Shown in pieces: positions 1 through 8,307 of a DNA stretch of 64,000 nucleotides (position 1 is its first letter; each line of letters starts with the position of its first letter). The stretch is from Arthrobacter subterraneus (GTDB lineage: Bacteria > Actinomycetota > Actinomycetes > Actinomycetales > Micrococcaceae), in the NCBI RefSeq assembly GCF_900099735.1, contig NZ_FNDT01000001.1:551722-615721 (forward strand), written 5' to 3'. Under the pieces are notes generated by a model. It ran no database searches. It worked only from the letters and a program-made list of their open reading frames with translations, and had not been told where the DNA came from. The position numbers and the translations under genes were made by a program.

Positions 1-1159
1 AAACCGTCTCGGTGAGATCCGCCGCCTGCTCGACGACGGGGCGAAGCTCGTCGAGTGTGAGTGCATAACCAACCGGTACATCTGCGGTGGACTTGGCGAA
101 GATCAGGCCTGCAACCCGCCCCTGCATATCCAGCAGCGGCCCGCCGGAGTTCCCCTGCTGCACGTTCGCGGCGAGGGTGTAGACGTCGACTGCCGTCGGA
201 TCCGCTCCATAGATGTTTTCGACGAGTACATCGGAACGGTTTTGGACGCTGGCGGGCTGAATCTGGAACGGCCCGCCTGCCGGGTAACCTGCGAATGCGG
301 CGGTGTCTCCCGTTTCCAGCCCCTCACCGAGCGCGAGCGGTGCGCGGTCAAGTCCGTCCACCGCCAGAACCGCGATGTCCCTGACCGGGTCGAAGTAGAC
401 CACATTCGCAGGTACGGCGCCGTTGCCGGGGTACTCGACCACCGGCTGGTTCACTCCCGCCACGACGTGGGCGTTGGTGACGACCCGGCCGGGTGCGACG
501 ACGAACCCCGATCCTGTCTGGTTCTGGCCGCACTGGAACGCGGTGCCCGCGATCCGCAGAACGGAGGCCGATGCAGCCGCCAGTTCCGGGGTGTCCACCG
601 ACGCATCGGGAATGGGCGCCGGAGTTGCGGGCGCTACAGACTCCAGGAGCGTGGGAATGCCGTCGGCGACAGCGATGGAGCGGATCTGTGCCATCCAGGT
701 GCGCACCGGCGACGGCGTCAGCGTATCAATGGTGCCCAGCACCTTCGACGACGCGATGGACTGGGACAGGAACGGCACACCCATGGTGCTCATACTGAAT
801 GCCAGCATGGCCAGGACCAGGGCAGCGACGACGACGTTGGTGGCGCCTCCCAGCAGACGGTCGATCACGCGGACCGGCACCGAGCCCGTCCTGCTGCTGA
901 GCGCACGTCCGAGGCCGGCGCCGAGGGCCTGTCCGATAATGACAAGAAGCAGCGCTGTGGCGATGACCGCGGCCAGTCTCCAGTTGTCCTCGGACACCCA
1001 GGCGCTCACCAGGGGGATGGCGAAGAACGCGGCTACGGCGCCTGCGCCGAATCCGATGATCCCTCCGAGCGTGACGAGGAACCCGTTCTTCAAGCCGGCG
1101 ATCAGGTATCCGATCAGCATCAGGACCAGGAGGATATCCAGGAACGTCAAGCCGAGCAC
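1..1159 (-). CDS. MarP-like membrane serine protease (CvpA + trypsin domain), 3' end outside window
   Basis: The reading frame stays open to the window edge, so the C-terminus is missing; 386 codons are present. The N-terminal ~170 residues are hydrophobic and CvpA/colicin V production-like, with about four membrane segments. A trypsin-like protease domain follows with a complete triad: His in NAHVVAG (about residue 231), Asp in DPVRDIAVL (about 261) and Ser in GNSGGP (about 338). This is the architecture of mycobacterial MarP (Rv3671c), a periplasmic protease needed for acid and oxidative resistance. The GTG start was chosen because AGGGGAG lies about 6 nt upstream and the hydrophobic segment begins immediately. 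It is divergent from the Crp gene across 212 bp. Family assignment is firm; substrate is unknown. Confidence 0.9.
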   Translation of the reverse strand, partial: MLGLTFLDILLVLMLIGYLIAGLKNGFLVTLGGIIGFGAGAVAAFFAIPLVSAWVSEDNWRLAAVIATALLLVIIGQALGAGLGRALSSRTGSVPVRVIDRLLGGATNVVVAALVLAMLAFSMSTMGVPFLSQSIASSKVLGTIDTLTPSPVRTWMAQIRSIAVADGIPTLLESVAPATPAPIPDASVDTPELAAASASVLRIAGTAFQCGQNQTGSGFVVAPGRVVTNAHVVAGVNQPVVEYPGNGAVPANVVYFDPVRDIAVLAVDGLDRAPLALGEGLETGDTAAFAGYPAGGPFQIQPASVQNRSDVLVENIYGADPTAVDVYTLAANVQQGNSGGPLLDMQGRVAGLIFAKSTADVPVGYALTLDELRPVVEQAADLTETV

Positions 1160-1272
1160 GTCACTCCCCTTTCAGGAAGCGCCGTACTTCCCCAACAGGT
1201 TCAATTCTACGTTCCCGGTCCGACAGTCCCCCGACGGGAACGTGATTTACCTTTCCCCTCGGCGAACATGCG

Positions 1273-1288
1273 TGTAGCAGGTGTCACA
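1273..1288. promoter_or_regulatory. Candidate Crp/GlxR operator upstream of crp
   Basis: The 16-mer TGTAGCAGGTGTCACA resembles the Crp/GlxR consensus TGTGA-N6-TCACA: the right half is perfect and the left half matches three of five positions. It lies 84 bp before the crp ATG, in the marP-crp intergenic region, where autoregulation is common in this family. Inferred from motif only. Confidence 0.35.
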
Positions 1289-1371
1289 ACGTCCCCGCGT
1301 ACGGCAAGATGGGGAAAGACGGTAATCTGGCCAGTTTTCATCATGCAGTTGCATTACACCGAGGAGATTTC

Positions 1372-2049
1372 ATGGATATTGAGGTACTGCGCAGGGCGCC
1401 CCTGTTCGCTTCGCTGGGTGACGAGGTCTTTGCGGCACTCACTGATGAGTTGACCGAAGTGGATCTCTCCCGCGGCGCATCAGTCTTCCGGGAGGGAGAT
1501 CAGGGCGACCAGCTCTACTTCATCGTCTCCGGCAAAATCAAGCTTGGCCGCACCGCACAGGACGGCCGCGAGAACCTGCTGGCAATCCTCGGCCCCGGCG
1601 AACTCTTCGGCGAAATGGCACTGTTCGATCCGAGCCCGCGTACCGCAACAGCTACCGCAGTGTCAGAGACCCGGCTCGCAGGCCTGAAGAATGAAAACCT
1701 CCGTGCGCTTCTCGAGACCCGCCCTGAGGTGTCAGCCCAGCTTCTGCAGGCCCTCGCGCGCAGGTTGCGCCGCACCAACGAGTCGCTGGCGGACCTGGTG
1801 TTCTCGGACGTTCCGGGCCGCGTTGCCAAGGCGCTGCTCGACCTCGCGGACCGCTTCGGCAGGCCCGCGACCGACGGCATCCTGGTGGCGCACGAGCTCA
1901 CCCAGGAGGAACTGGCGCAACTCGTCGGCGCTTCCCGCGAAACCGTGAACAAGGCCCTCGCCGAGTTTGTGCAGCGCGGCTGGCTCCGCCTTGAGGCCCG
2001 CGCCGTCGTCATTCTCGACATCCAGCGGCTGCGCCAGCGGAGCCGCTGA
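1372..2049 (+). CDS. crp: Crp/Fnr-family transcriptional regulator (GlxR type)
   Basis: A 225-residue cytoplasmic regulator. The N-terminal cyclic-nucleotide-binding domain carries FREGDQGDQLYFI and the phosphate-binding-cassette-like GELFGEMALFD with PRTATA. The C-terminal winged helix has the recognition helix in TQEELAQLVGASRETVNKAL. It is close in length and motifs to Corynebacterium GlxR and Mtb Crp (Rv3676), global cAMP-responsive regulators of carbon and energy metabolism. The ATG at 1372 was preferred over an upstream in-frame start at 1309 because GAGGAG lies just before it and MDIEV is the usual family N-terminus. It is monocistronic and divergent from the MarP gene. Effector and regulon here are inferred from the family. 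Confidence 0.93.
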   Translation: MDIEVLRRAPLFASLGDEVFAALTDELTEVDLSRGASVFREGDQGDQLYFIVSGKIKLGRTAQDGRENLLAILGPGELFGEMALFDPSPRTATATAVSETRLAGLKNENLRALLETRPEVSAQLLQALARRLRRTNESLADLVFSDVPGRVAKALLDLADRFGRPATDGILVAHELTQEELAQLVGASRETVNKALAEFVQRGWLRLEARAVVILDIQRLRQRSR

Positions 2050-2067
2050 CCCATCCCACTCTTCCCC

Positions 2068-2130
2068 GAACTTTTGCGCATGTCTGGTGGCTTAACCGGC
2101 CGACACGTCGCCGGACGTGCACAAGTGCTC
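2068..2130. repeat. Decayed copy of family-I hairpin repeat
   Basis: The left arm is intact and starts GAACTTTTGCGCATGTCTGG, the same core as the copies at 2152 and 3202. The expected right arm is recognisable only as a degenerate stretch around 2105-2130, where most differences from the ideal complement are transitions. It lies just after the crp stop codon. Probably an old member of the same interspersed family. Confidence 0.5.
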
Positions 2131-2151
2131 CGGGAAGTTACGCACCTCCCC

Positions 2152-2214
2152 GAACTTTTGCGCAGATCAGGCGGGTTCTCGTCGTGGCAAGCCACCCGAG
2201 CTGCGCAGAAGTTC
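2152..2214. repeat. Family-I hairpin repeat (imperfect inverted repeat) at the 3' end of the DUF559 gene
   Basis: Two 26-nt arms (2152-2177 and 2189-2214) pair with about five mismatches around an 11-nt loop. Both outer ends read GAACTT-TGCGCAG. The last codons and stop codon of the neighbouring DUF559 gene lie inside the left arm and loop, so the repeat forms part of the coding sequence and may act as its terminator. Same family as 3202-3264 and 19344-19406. Confidence 0.8.
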
Positions 2215-3150
2215 CGGGATTCCCTGGCGCCAGCCCTGACGTAAGAGCGTCTTCCTGACCTTCGCAACGATCCGCCAGCCACCTTCCTGCAGATCGAGCC
2301 GGTTCAGCTTCACCTGAGCCCACCCGACTTCGGCGACCTTGGCGTCGCGAGCCATATCCCGGGCCTGCTGTTCCGGCGTCAGGTGATGTTCACCGTCGTA
2401 TTCGATGCAGGTTTGGAATGCCTCGCAGCCGAGATCCGTCCACGCGACAATCGATCCATGCCGGTCTCGCAACGGGTAGTTGACCGCAAATTCCGGCAAG
2501 CCGGCGTCTTCCAGAGTCAGGCGAACCAGCGTCTCGGGAGGCGAGTCCACGCCGACCCGCAGGCGGTCTAAAGCCAGCCGCGCCTTCTGGATTCCCCAAC
2601 TCCGTCCGTGTGTCGCCACAAATGCGGACAGTTCGTGCCTGGGCACCATAGCTGTCGTCGGCGGGCCAAAAGAGCGGACGTGCTCGCTCACAATCTGGTC
2701 GCCCGCAACAATCAGATCCTCAAGAGGGAGCACTGTTGCAAGGTCAAGCCAGGTTCGAGAGACGGCAGTAACCGCCACCCCGTCAAACTCGACGACATCA
2801 CCGTCAGAGACATCGAGCCGGTGGCCTGTCACGCCTTTCCTTCGCGGTGCAGCTGACTGCCTGCCGCGTGACAGGTGAAGGCGCTCGCAGGAAATCCAGG
2901 ATGGCAGGTGAATCCCGTGAACCTCTGCCGCAGTCGTATGCGATACGAAACTCCCCGGGAGCAGTTCCACATAGGGCCTGCAACGCGACAGCACCGGTTG
3001 CGCAACGCCGACCGGAACGCGCACTTCGCGGCTCGGGGTCACCAGATCCCTGGCACGCGTTCGGCTCCTGGTCAGGTCCACGTCGAGTGCCTGCCGCAAA
3101 GTGAAGGACCGACCATGAAGTTCCTCGGGCAACTGAGCGTATCGGGGCAT
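2167..3150 (-). CDS. DUF559 endonuclease-like protein
   Basis: A 327-residue protein. The first ~200 residues resemble the helix-rich N-terminal part seen in many actinobacterial DUF559 proteins, with a start like MPRYAQLPEELHGRSF. The C-terminal part (about 220-310) fits DUF559, a Vsr/PD-(D/E)XK-like nuclease fold, with the acidic motifs WTDLG and IEYDGEHH and downstream R and W residues. No adjacent methylase or partner is visible. The gene is bracketed by family-I hairpin repeats: its 5' end lies 52 bp from the perfect hairpin at 3202-3264, and its last 16 codons lie inside the hairpin at 2152-2214. The ATG at 3150 is preferred because longer frames would run through the upstream hairpin. 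Catalytic activity and target are unknown. Confidence 0.75.
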   Translation of the reverse strand: MPRYAQLPEELHGRSFTLRQALDVDLTRSRTRARDLVTPSREVRVPVGVAQPVLSRCRPYVELLPGSFVSHTTAAEVHGIHLPSWISCERLHLSRGRQSAAPRRKGVTGHRLDVSDGDVVEFDGVAVTAVSRTWLDLATVLPLEDLIVAGDQIVSEHVRSFGPPTTAMVPRHELSAFVATHGRSWGIQKARLALDRLRVGVDSPPETLVRLTLEDAGLPEFAVNYPLRDRHGSIVAWTDLGCEAFQTCIEYDGEHHLTPEQQARDMARDAKVAEVGWAQVKLNRLDLQEGGWRIVAKVRKTLLRQGWRQGIPELLRSSGGLPRREPA

Positions 3151-3201
3151 GCTCCATCTCAGCGCATTCCCCGTACGTCTGCGTCCGGTATCCACAGCCC
3201 C

Positions 3202-3264
3202 GAACTTTTGCGCATTTATGGCGGCTTCCCGTGCGGAGAAGCCGCCATAAATGCGCAAAAGTTC
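3202..3264. repeat. Family-I hairpin repeat, perfect 27-bp inverted repeat
   Basis: The arms 3202-3228 and 3238-3264 are exact reverse complements, with a 9-nt loop. The outer end is GAACTTTTGCGCA, shared with copies at 2068, 2152 and 19344; the inner end is TGGCGGCTT. It sits in the gap between the DUF559 gene and the end of the NUDIX gene, both on the minus strand. Perfect arms suggest it is the youngest or most constrained copy in the window. Confidence 0.9.
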
Positions 3265-3328
3265 CGGGAGGTGGAAGGGGCGGAGGACAGAAGGGACGGA
3301 GGCTGGACCTCGACGACGACGGCGGCGG

Positions 3329-4240
3329 CTACCGCCCCCGCTGTTCGGAACCTTCCGTGGCGGTGGAGCATTCCACTTCGACCTGCGGTCCGTCATCGGC
3401 CTCGACCAGTCGGGGCGAGAAAACCTTCATGGGCCGCTTGTGGGACAGGTAGGCGATGCAGCCGCGCGAGGATCCGATCTTTTCAAGGATCAGTTCGACG
3501 GCGGGCACGGTCAGTTCATTCAGGGTGCGGCCGACAGTATTCGGCTGGCCGACCTCGTCGCCGAGCTTTGTGGTATCCCGCTGCCTGATTTCCTCGGCCG
3601 ACCACCGCCACTGCCCCCACACACCCTTGCTGGAAAGGAGGGTCGGTTCCTGGTTGACCGGTTGCGCAGCCGCGAAGTAGCGCGTGTCGAAACGGCGATG
3701 CGCAAAGTCCGGGCTCAGCCACGCCGAGAGCGGCTTGATCAGATCGGTGCGCAACCCGAGAGCACGCTTCGACAGGATCTCCGCGAAGGTCTTCTCACCG
3801 GCAGCGATCGCCTCGCGGGCTTCCATCCACTGCGGGTGACGGGTTCCCTCGACAAGGCTGGAGGCATCCGGACCGGCCAGCAGCACCCCTGTTTCCTCAA
3901 ACAGTTCGCGGATGGCGGCAACAACAAAACGCCGCGCCACGTGGTGATCCTCAGTGGCAAGCGCCGCCGCCCACTGGGCAGGTGAGGGACCAAACCAGGT
4001 GACGGGGTCGTCGTCGTGCTCTTCCACGCTGCCGCCGGGGAAGGCGACGACGCCCAGCGGAGACTCCCCGCGGCGGTAGGAGAGGTAGACCTCCGTGCCC
4101 GCCGGGGCATCACGGATCAGCACGACCGACGACGCCGGCCGAGGCTTTACGGGGGTACGCTCGCCATGGTCGATCCAACTGCGGGCGGCGCCCTGCTGCT
4201 CTTCCGGGACTGGGAAGAGCCTGGTGCTTGAGCGATTCAC
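3329..4240 (-). CDS. NUDIX hydrolase (NUDT7/8/19-like)
   Basis: A 303-residue hydrolase. The Nudix box is split: FPGGSVEEHD at about 67-76 and RELFEETGVLL at about 111-121, separated by a roughly 35-residue insertion. That spacing is typical of CoA- or acyl-CoA-diphosphatase-like members, in which the REx2EExG part supplies the metal-binding glutamates. All key acidic residues are present. The gene ends 4 bp after the RidA gene and is probably co-transcribed with RidA and DUF4177. Mtb has a NUDIX gene in the same general neighbourhood (MarP to PonA2). The substrate is not determined by sequence. Confidence 0.88.
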   Translation of the reverse strand: MNRSSTRLFPVPEEQQGAARSWIDHGERTPVKPRPASSVVLIRDAPAGTEVYLSYRRGESPLGVVAFPGGSVEEHDDDPVTWFGPSPAQWAAALATEDHHVARRFVVAAIRELFEETGVLLAGPDASSLVEGTRHPQWMEAREAIAAGEKTFAEILSKRALGLRTDLIKPLSAWLSPDFAHRRFDTRYFAAAQPVNQEPTLLSSKGVWGQWRWSAEEIRQRDTTKLGDEVGQPNTVGRTLNELTVPAVELILEKIGSSRGCIAYLSHKRPMKVFSPRLVEADDGPQVEVECSTATEGSEQRGR

Positions 4241-4244
4241 GAAA

Positions 4245-4727
4245 CTAGATGAACTCCGCGATTATTTCGACTTCGACGGGCGCATCCAATGGTAGTACGG
4301 CAACACCCACCGCGGAACGGGCGTGGGCACCCGCTTCACCGAACACCTGGCCGAGGAGCTCGGATGCACCGTTGATGACGCCGGGCTGGCCGGTGAAAGA
4401 CGGGTCCGAGGCCACGAAACCGACCACCTTGACGATGCGGCTCACGCGATCCAGGTCACCGATCTGGGACTTCACCGCGGCCATGGCATTGACTGCGCAG
4501 GTGGCCGCATACTCCTTGGCCTGCTCCGCGCTTATATCACTGCCGACCTTGCCCGTAGCTGGGAGTTCGCCATTAATAAACGGAAGTTGACCAGAGGTGT
4601 AAACGTAGTTGCCGGACACCACGGCCGGGATGTAGGCCGCTACCGGCGCTGCCACCTCCGGGAGCGTAATTCCCAGGTCCTGAAGCCTGCTCTCAACGGC
4701 TGACACCGCTTCATTGGCGCTGGTCAC
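4245..4727 (-). CDS. RidA/YjgF/YER057c/UK114-family protein
   Basis: A 160-residue cytoplasmic protein of the RidA superfamily. It shows the N-terminal stretch SGNYVYTSGQLPF, the central DLDRVSRIVKVVGFVASDPSF and the C-terminal VEVEIIAEF. RidA members hydrolyse reactive enamine/imine intermediates of PLP enzymes, but this longer actinobacterial subgroup (like Rv3678c) is not well characterised and the catalytic arginine of classical RidA is not obvious here. The GTG start overlaps the DUF4177 stop codon by 4 nt (GTGA), showing translational coupling. Confidence 0.9.
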   Translation of the reverse strand: MTSANEAVSAVESRLQDLGITLPEVAAPVAAYIPAVVSGNYVYTSGQLPFINGELPATGKVGSDISAEQAKEYAATCAVNAMAAVKSQIGDLDRVSRIVKVVGFVASDPSFTGQPGVINGASELLGQVFGEAGAHARSAVGVAVLPLDAPVEVEIIAEFI

Positions 4728-4885
4728 GACGCGTTTTTCTCCCTCTTAAGATAAGCAACGAGACCGTTGCCGTCGGGGCCGGGAACTACCTGCACCAGTT
4801 CCCAGCCGTCCTCACCCCACTGGTCAAGGATCTGCTTGGTGGCGTGGATGATGAGCGGAATTGTGGCGTACTCCCATTTGGTCAT
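4724..4885 (-). CDS. Small DUF4177-family protein
   Basis: A 53-residue protein beginning MTKWEYATIPL and containing GEDGWELVQVVPG, the hallmark of DUF4177, then ending shortly after AYLKREK. No membrane segment is visible. It is the first gene of the small operon DUF4177-RidA-NUDIX on the minus strand, and its stop overlaps the RidA start. The same pair (Rv3678A-Rv3678c) is adjacent in Mycobacterium. Function is unknown. Confidence 0.85.
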   Translation of the reverse strand: MTKWEYATIPLIIHATKQILDQWGEDGWELVQVVPGPDGNGLVAYLKREKNAS

Positions 4886-4922
4886 GACTCACAGGGTAGC
4901 GCGTGCTTGTAAACTGGAGTAC

Positions 4923-7253
4923 ATGGCTGCTCGTAAATCTCCTTTCTTTGACACGGCAACCACCCTGGGGAAAATCATTGCATTTCTTGGAATCAGTGGA
5001 TTGAGTGGGGTGCTTGCTGCGGGTCTTCTGGTGCCCGTGGCTGCTGCCGCCGGCACTGGCGCGTCGGCGTCCATTCAGTTCTTCGAGAATCTTCCGGCTG
5101 AGCTGGAGCGCGGTGCGCTCGCCCAGCCGTCCAAGATCGTCGCCTCCGACGGCTCGCTGATCGCGACGCTGTACGAGGAGAACCGTCAGCCCGTCACGCT
5201 GGACCAGGTCTCCGAAAACATGACGGATGCGCTGATCGCCATCGAAGACGACGCGTTCTACGAGCACGGCGGCGTGGATCTGCAGGGCATCATCAGCGCC
5301 GCCATCAGCAACATCAGCAGCGACACCACGCGCGGGGCCTCCACCATTACCCAGCAGTACGTCAACAACGTCCTGATTGACGCGAGCATGCGCACCGGCG
5401 GCGACATCACCTTCAGCGGCCAGAAGACCCTGGGCGACAAGCTGCGCGAGGCCAAGCTTGCCATTGCAGTGGAGAAGGAGCTGAGCAAGGACGAAATCCT
5501 CGCCGGCTACCTCAACATCGTGCCGTTCACGGGCAATACCTACGGCGTCCAGGCTGCCTCCAAGTACTTCTTCAACGTCGAGGCGAAAGACCTCAACATC
5601 CAGCAGGCTGCGCTCCTCGCCGGTGTGGTCAACGGCCCCACCTTCTACAGCCCGGAGCTCTACCCGGAGCGCTCGCTGGAGCGCCGCAACCTCGTGATCG
5701 GCCGCATGCTCGAGACCGGCAAGATCACGCAGGAAGAGTACGACGCCGCCGTCGCGTCCGATCTCGGACTGAACATCACGCCCGTCCTCAACGGCTGTGT
5801 CGGTGCCGAGCAGGCACCCTACTTCTGTGACTACGTCACCCATCTGGTCCTCAACGATCCGGCGTACGGAGAGACCCGCGAGGATCGAGAAAACCTGCTC
5901 TACCGGGGCGGCCTCACCATCAAGACCACCCTGGACGCACGGGCCCAGGCGGCCGCGCAGACCGCCGTCAACGAGACAGCCAACCGCGAAACCACGGACG
6001 CCGCCGTGGGCCACTCGATGGTGAGCCTGCAGCCGGGCACCGGCAACATCCTCGTCATGGCGCAGAACACCCGGTTCATGCCGGGAGAGACGGCCGGCGA
6101 TTCCGTCCTGAACTTCAACGTCGACCAGTACGCCGGCGGTGACCCCAACAAGCCGGTGGGCGGGCTGGGCGGATACCAGCCGGGATCGACCTTCAAGCCA
6201 TTTGTCGTGGCGGCCTGGCTTGAGGATGGCCGCTCCCTGAACGCCATGGTCGACGGCAGCAAGAAGAAGTATGAACAGGGTGAAACCTGGGAAGCCAGCT
6301 GCCTGCCCGGCGGGGAGTACGTCCTCCCCGACGAGGAAGGCTACGAGCCGCAGAACTACGGCGACATCAACTACGGCAACTACACCGTGCTCGAAGGTCT
6401 TGCTCAGTCCTACAACACAGTCACCATGTACACCGCAAAAGAGGTGGATCTCTGCAAGCCCTTCGAGATCGCCTCGAAGCTTGGAGTCCACGACGGCAAG
6501 AGCGCCAGCGGGGAATACACGCCGCTCCAGGTGCAGCCGTCCGCACTGATCGGCGGCGGCAGCGAAGTTGCCCCGATGTCCATGGCTACCGCGTTCGCTG
6601 CACTGGGAGCCGAGGGTCTCACGTGCGAGCCCCGGGCACTCACCGAGGTCACCGCCGTCGACGGAAGCACCTTCCCCGTCCCGCAGCCGGAATGCGAGCA
6701 GGTCATTCCCAAGGAGCTTGCACGCGGAGTCAACTACGCGACCCAGGAAGTGATGGAGCGCGGCTCAGGCCAGCTGCTGGAGTTCGGCGACATTCCGATG
6801 GCAGGCAAGACAGGCACCAACGACGCCCGGTCACAGACCTGGTTTGTGGGTTACAACTCGGCCATGGCCACGGCCAGTTGGGTGGGCAACTGGAAGGAGA
6901 ACAGCACCTCGCTGTCCGCCCTCCGGATCGGCGGACGGGTCTACGAGGAGATCGACGGCGCATTCGTCGCCGCACCCTCATGGGCCCGCTACATGCAGCA
7001 GATCCAGGGTTCGTATCAGCCGGAACCTTTTGCCGACCCGCCGTCCAACATGCTGGTCCAGCGCCCCCTGCAGCCTTCGCCGAACCAGCCGACGCCGCAG
7101 CCGACCGCGCCCGGGCAGCCGCTGAACAACAACGGCTTCCAGCAGTTCGTTCCGGCGCCGCCTGCAGGCAACACCCTGCCCGTCACCCCGCCGGACAATT
7201 CGGGGAACAATGGGAACGGTAATGGCAACGGCAACGGTGGAGGCAATGGCTGA
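4923..7253 (+). CDS. Class A penicillin-binding protein (glycosyltransferase + transpeptidase)
   Basis: A 776-residue bifunctional peptidoglycan synthase. A membrane anchor at about 15-45 is followed by a GT51 domain with the catalytic motif EDDAFYEHGGVD, then GASTITQQY and KLREAKLAIAVEKELSK. The transpeptidase domain has PGSTFKPF (Ser about 422, Lys about 425), SYN and KTGTND. The tail is rich in Pro, Gln, Asn and Gly and looks unstructured. ATG 4923 is chosen over an upstream in-frame start because GGAG lies about 6 nt before it and the longer N-terminus is non-homologous. The gene is followed 2 bp later by a metallophosphoesterase, as with ponA2-Rv3683 in Mtb. No C-terminal PASTA repeat is visible. 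Confidence 0.95.
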   Translation: MAARKSPFFDTATTLGKIIAFLGISGLSGVLAAGLLVPVAAAAGTGASASIQFFENLPAELERGALAQPSKIVASDGSLIATLYEENRQPVTLDQVSENMTDALIAIEDDAFYEHGGVDLQGIISAAISNISSDTTRGASTITQQYVNNVLIDASMRTGGDITFSGQKTLGDKLREAKLAIAVEKELSKDEILAGYLNIVPFTGNTYGVQAASKYFFNVEAKDLNIQQAALLAGVVNGPTFYSPELYPERSLERRNLVIGRMLETGKITQEEYDAAVASDLGLNITPVLNGCVGAEQAPYFCDYVTHLVLNDPAYGETREDRENLLYRGGLTIKTTLDARAQAAAQTAVNETANRETTDAAVGHSMVSLQPGTGNILVMAQNTRFMPGETAGDSVLNFNVDQYAGGDPNKPVGGLGGYQPGSTFKPFVVAAWLEDGRSLNAMVDGSKKKYEQGETWEASCLPGGEYVLPDEEGYEPQNYGDINYGNYTVLEGLAQSYNTVTMYTAKEVDLCKPFEIASKLGVHDGKSASGEYTPLQVQPSALIGGGSEVAPMSMATAFAALGAEGLTCEPRALTEVTAVDGSTFPVPQPECEQVIPKELARGVNYATQEVMERGSGQLLEFGDIPMAGKTGTNDARSQTWFVGYNSAMATASWVGNWKENSTSLSALRIGGRVYEEIDGAFVAAPSWARYMQQIQGSYQPEPFADPPSNMLVQRPLQPSPNQPTPQPTAPGQPLNNNGFQQFVPAPPAGNTLPVTPPDNSGNNGNGNGNGNGGGNG

Positions 7254-7255
7254 TC

Positions 7256-8191
7256 GTGGCGACAACTAGAGACGGCGCCCGCACCGCCGCAGCGCTCACC
7301 CTTGGTGCAACCGCGGCGGCGGGCGTCGCCACTGTGGGGTACGCAGCGTTCATTGAGCGGAACCTCTTCGGCCTTCGCGAGGAGTCGCTTGCGATCCTGC
7401 CGCCGCGTAGCCGCCCCCTCCGGGTGCTGCACCTTTCCGATATCCACATGGTGCCAAGGCAATCCGCGAAGTCAAAGTGGCTGCGGGGACTTGCCGATCT
7501 GAAGCCCGATCTGGTGGTCAACACCGGCGACAACCTCAGCCATCCCAAGGCGCTCGCTCCCCTGCTTGACGCTCTGGAGCCGCTGCTCGATTTCCCGGGA
7601 GTATTTGTTCCCGGCTCCAACGACTACTACGCCCCGCGGATGCTCAACCCCTTCCGGTACCTGAGCGGACCGTCCTCCACCAACGGATCAAAGCCGCTCA
7701 AGGAACTGCCGTGGCAGCAGATGTTCGCCCGGTTCGGCTCGGCCGGCTGGGTTGACCTCACCAACCGCTCCCAGTCCGTCGCTCTTCGCGGCCTGCGGCT
7801 GGATTTCAGCGGCGTGGATGACCCGCATCTGAACCGGGACCGATTTGCCGGGTTCCCGGCCGGGAGCAGCACCGCAGCCGAGGCACCGCACCTTCGGGTC
7901 GGCGTCGCGCATGCTCCGTACCAGCGTGTTCTGGACACCTTCACCGACGCCGGGGCACACCTCATCCTTGCAGGCCACACCCACGGCGGTCAGGTGTGCA
8001 TTCCCGGGTATGGGGCGCTCGTCAGTAACTGTGATCTGCCCACCTGGCGCGCCCGCGGCCTGACCCAGTGGGAGCACAACGGCAGCACCGTTCCGCTGAA
8101 TGTGTCCGCAGGTATCGGTACGTCCCGGTTCGCACCAGTCCGTTTTGCCTGCCGCCCCGAAGCAGTATTGCTGACGCTCACGTCCCGCTGA
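7256..8191 (+). CDS. Metallophosphoesterase (calcineurin-like)
   Basis: A 311-residue protein with a short N-terminal hydrophobic segment (about 10-32), suggesting membrane association. It has the full set of binuclear metal motifs: LSDIH (about 60-64), NTGDN (about 89-93), GSNDYY in place of the usual GNHD, and GHTHGG near residue 245. The GTG start lies 2 bp after the ponA stop, so the pair is translationally coupled. The conserved ponA-phosphoesterase linkage across actinobacteria suggests a cell-envelope role, perhaps on a lipid-linked phosphate, but the substrate is not known. Confidence 0.9.
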   Translation: MATTRDGARTAAALTLGATAAAGVATVGYAAFIERNLFGLREESLAILPPRSRPLRVLHLSDIHMVPRQSAKSKWLRGLADLKPDLVVNTGDNLSHPKALAPLLDALEPLLDFPGVFVPGSNDYYAPRMLNPFRYLSGPSSTNGSKPLKELPWQQMFARFGSAGWVDLTNRSQSVALRGLRLDFSGVDDPHLNRDRFAGFPAGSSTAAEAPHLRVGVAHAPYQRVLDTFTDAGAHLILAGHTHGGQVCIPGYGALVSNCDLPTWRARGLTQWEHNGSTVPLNVSAGIGTSRFAPVRFACRPEAVLLTLTSR

Positions 8192-8307
8192 GTTCCCGGG
8201 TCCACCGGAACGCAAAAACGCGCGCGCCATGCACTCCCTGACATAGGATAGTTGCTGGGGGACACGAAATTTCGGCTCCCTCACGTCTCCAACTTCGAGA
8301 GAAGAGC

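Noticed and set aside
242-1453. 403-codon plus-strand frame opposite the MarP-like gene
   Set aside because: Overlaps both MarP and crp; MarP has a full catalytic triad on the minus strand.
2068-3264. Classical insertion sequence with terminal inverted repeats
   Set aside because: Each repeat is itself a complete hairpin and no transposase or target-site duplication was seen.
4740-4922. WhiB gene expected beside ponA
   Set aside because: Only the 53-residue DUF4177 gene fits; no four-cysteine WhiB pattern in any frame.
4824-6491. 555-codon open frame opposite the class A PBP gene
   Set aside because: Shadow of a high-GC gene; product has no recognisable motif and the PBP is complete.
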